A stretch of 64,000 nt of DNA from Melanocharis versteri. Its lineage: Eukaryota > Chordata > Aves > Passeriformes > Melanocharitidae. A model generated the notes under the pieces. It did not search any database. It worked only from the letters and a program-made list of their open reading frames with translations, and was not told where the DNA came from. Made by a program: the position numbers and the translations under genes. The stretch spans positions 407,051-471,050 of the forward strand of contig VZTG01010322.1 of the NCBI GenBank assembly GCA_013397845.1, written 5' to 3'. This document shows, in pieces, positions 63,597 to 64,000 of the stretch (position 1 is the first letter of the stretch; the number at the start of each line of letters is the position of its first letter).

Positions 63597-64000
63597 AGCG
63601 ACCTAGCAGCGCTTTCTCACTGTCCCACCAGTGGGATGGGGGGGAGAACCAGGGAGATAAAAGTGAGAAAACTCATAGGTTGAGATAAAGACAGTTTAAT
63701 AGGCAAAGCAAAGGCCACATGCACAAACAAAGCAAAACAAGGCATTCATTCACCAATTCCCATGGACAGGCAGGTGTTCAGCCATCTCCAGGAAAGCAGG
63801 GATTCATCACTGGTAGCAGTGACTTAGGAAGACAAATACCATAACTCCAAATATCCCCTCCTTCCCTCTTCTTTCCTCAGCTTTTGAGCATTTCCCCTTA
63901 TATTTTGAGCATGACCACACATCGTCTAGAAGGTCCCTCTGATCATTAGAGTCAGCTGTCCCAGCTGTGTCCTCTTCCAACCCTTTTGCACCTTCAGCCT
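63597..64000 (-). mobile_element. Endogenous-retrovirus LTR-like sequence, cut by the window edge
   Basis: ACCAGTGGGATGGGGGGGAG, GATAAAAGTGAGAAAACTCA, GAGATAAAGACAGTTTAATA and AGGTGTTCAGCCATCTCCAG match, from memory, an interspersed LTR common in songbird genomes and present in other Neoaves. I believe it lies in reverse orientation. No viral coding sequence is visible here. The family name and exact left border are not certain. Confidence 0.55.

Overview
The window comes from a bird genome. The evidence is a set of CR1 LINE 3' ends with the avian ATTCTRTG-type tail in both orientations, large AT-rich introns, and two recognisable vertebrate genes in the order found in human 5p13.3. The species cannot be fixed. 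The last ~400 bases resemble an LTR I associate with passerines and other Neoaves, which argues weakly against chicken.

Left half (1 to about 33 kb): the minus strand carries the 5' half of DROSHA, the nuclear RNase III of the Microprocessor. Thirteen coding exons from 30697 down to 3087 join with consistent phase and GT/AG borders into 750 codons plus two bases. They cover the proline-rich region, the arginine/serine-rich region and most of the central domain, including the zinc ligands. The two RNase III domains and the dsRNA-binding domain lie off the left edge. One mammalian alternative exon (37 residues) is not seen between 25776 and 26721.

Middle (about 32.0 to 33.8 kb): a divergent control region. 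It holds a CpG island with one ambiguous base (33309), a degenerate CR1 3' end abutting the island, and a CCAAT-rich cluster near 32.07-32.11 kb that may be the DROSHA promoter proper.

Plus strand, 33354-44545: nine coding exons of the C5orf22 (UPF0489) orthologue, 455 codons plus stop, ending in a 3'UTR with AATAAA at 44857. The protein keeps a DxHxD and a DxDxD motif like the metal sites of arginase-fold enzymes. Inside its intron 5 is an unexplained open stretch (40927-41181) that ends in a strong donor in frame with exon 6.

Right third (44.9-64 kb): intergenic, in human the side toward PDZD2. It holds CR1 fragments (including a broken reverse-transcriptase piece), a long (TCTTC)n array, one candidate conserved non-coding block, a short perfect hairpin and the LTR-like sequence at the edge. 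No protein gene, tRNA or rRNA was recognised there.

The two genes are neighbours by location and shared promoter region. Nothing in the sequence shows that their products work together. Comparisons with human proteins are from memory, not from an alignment.
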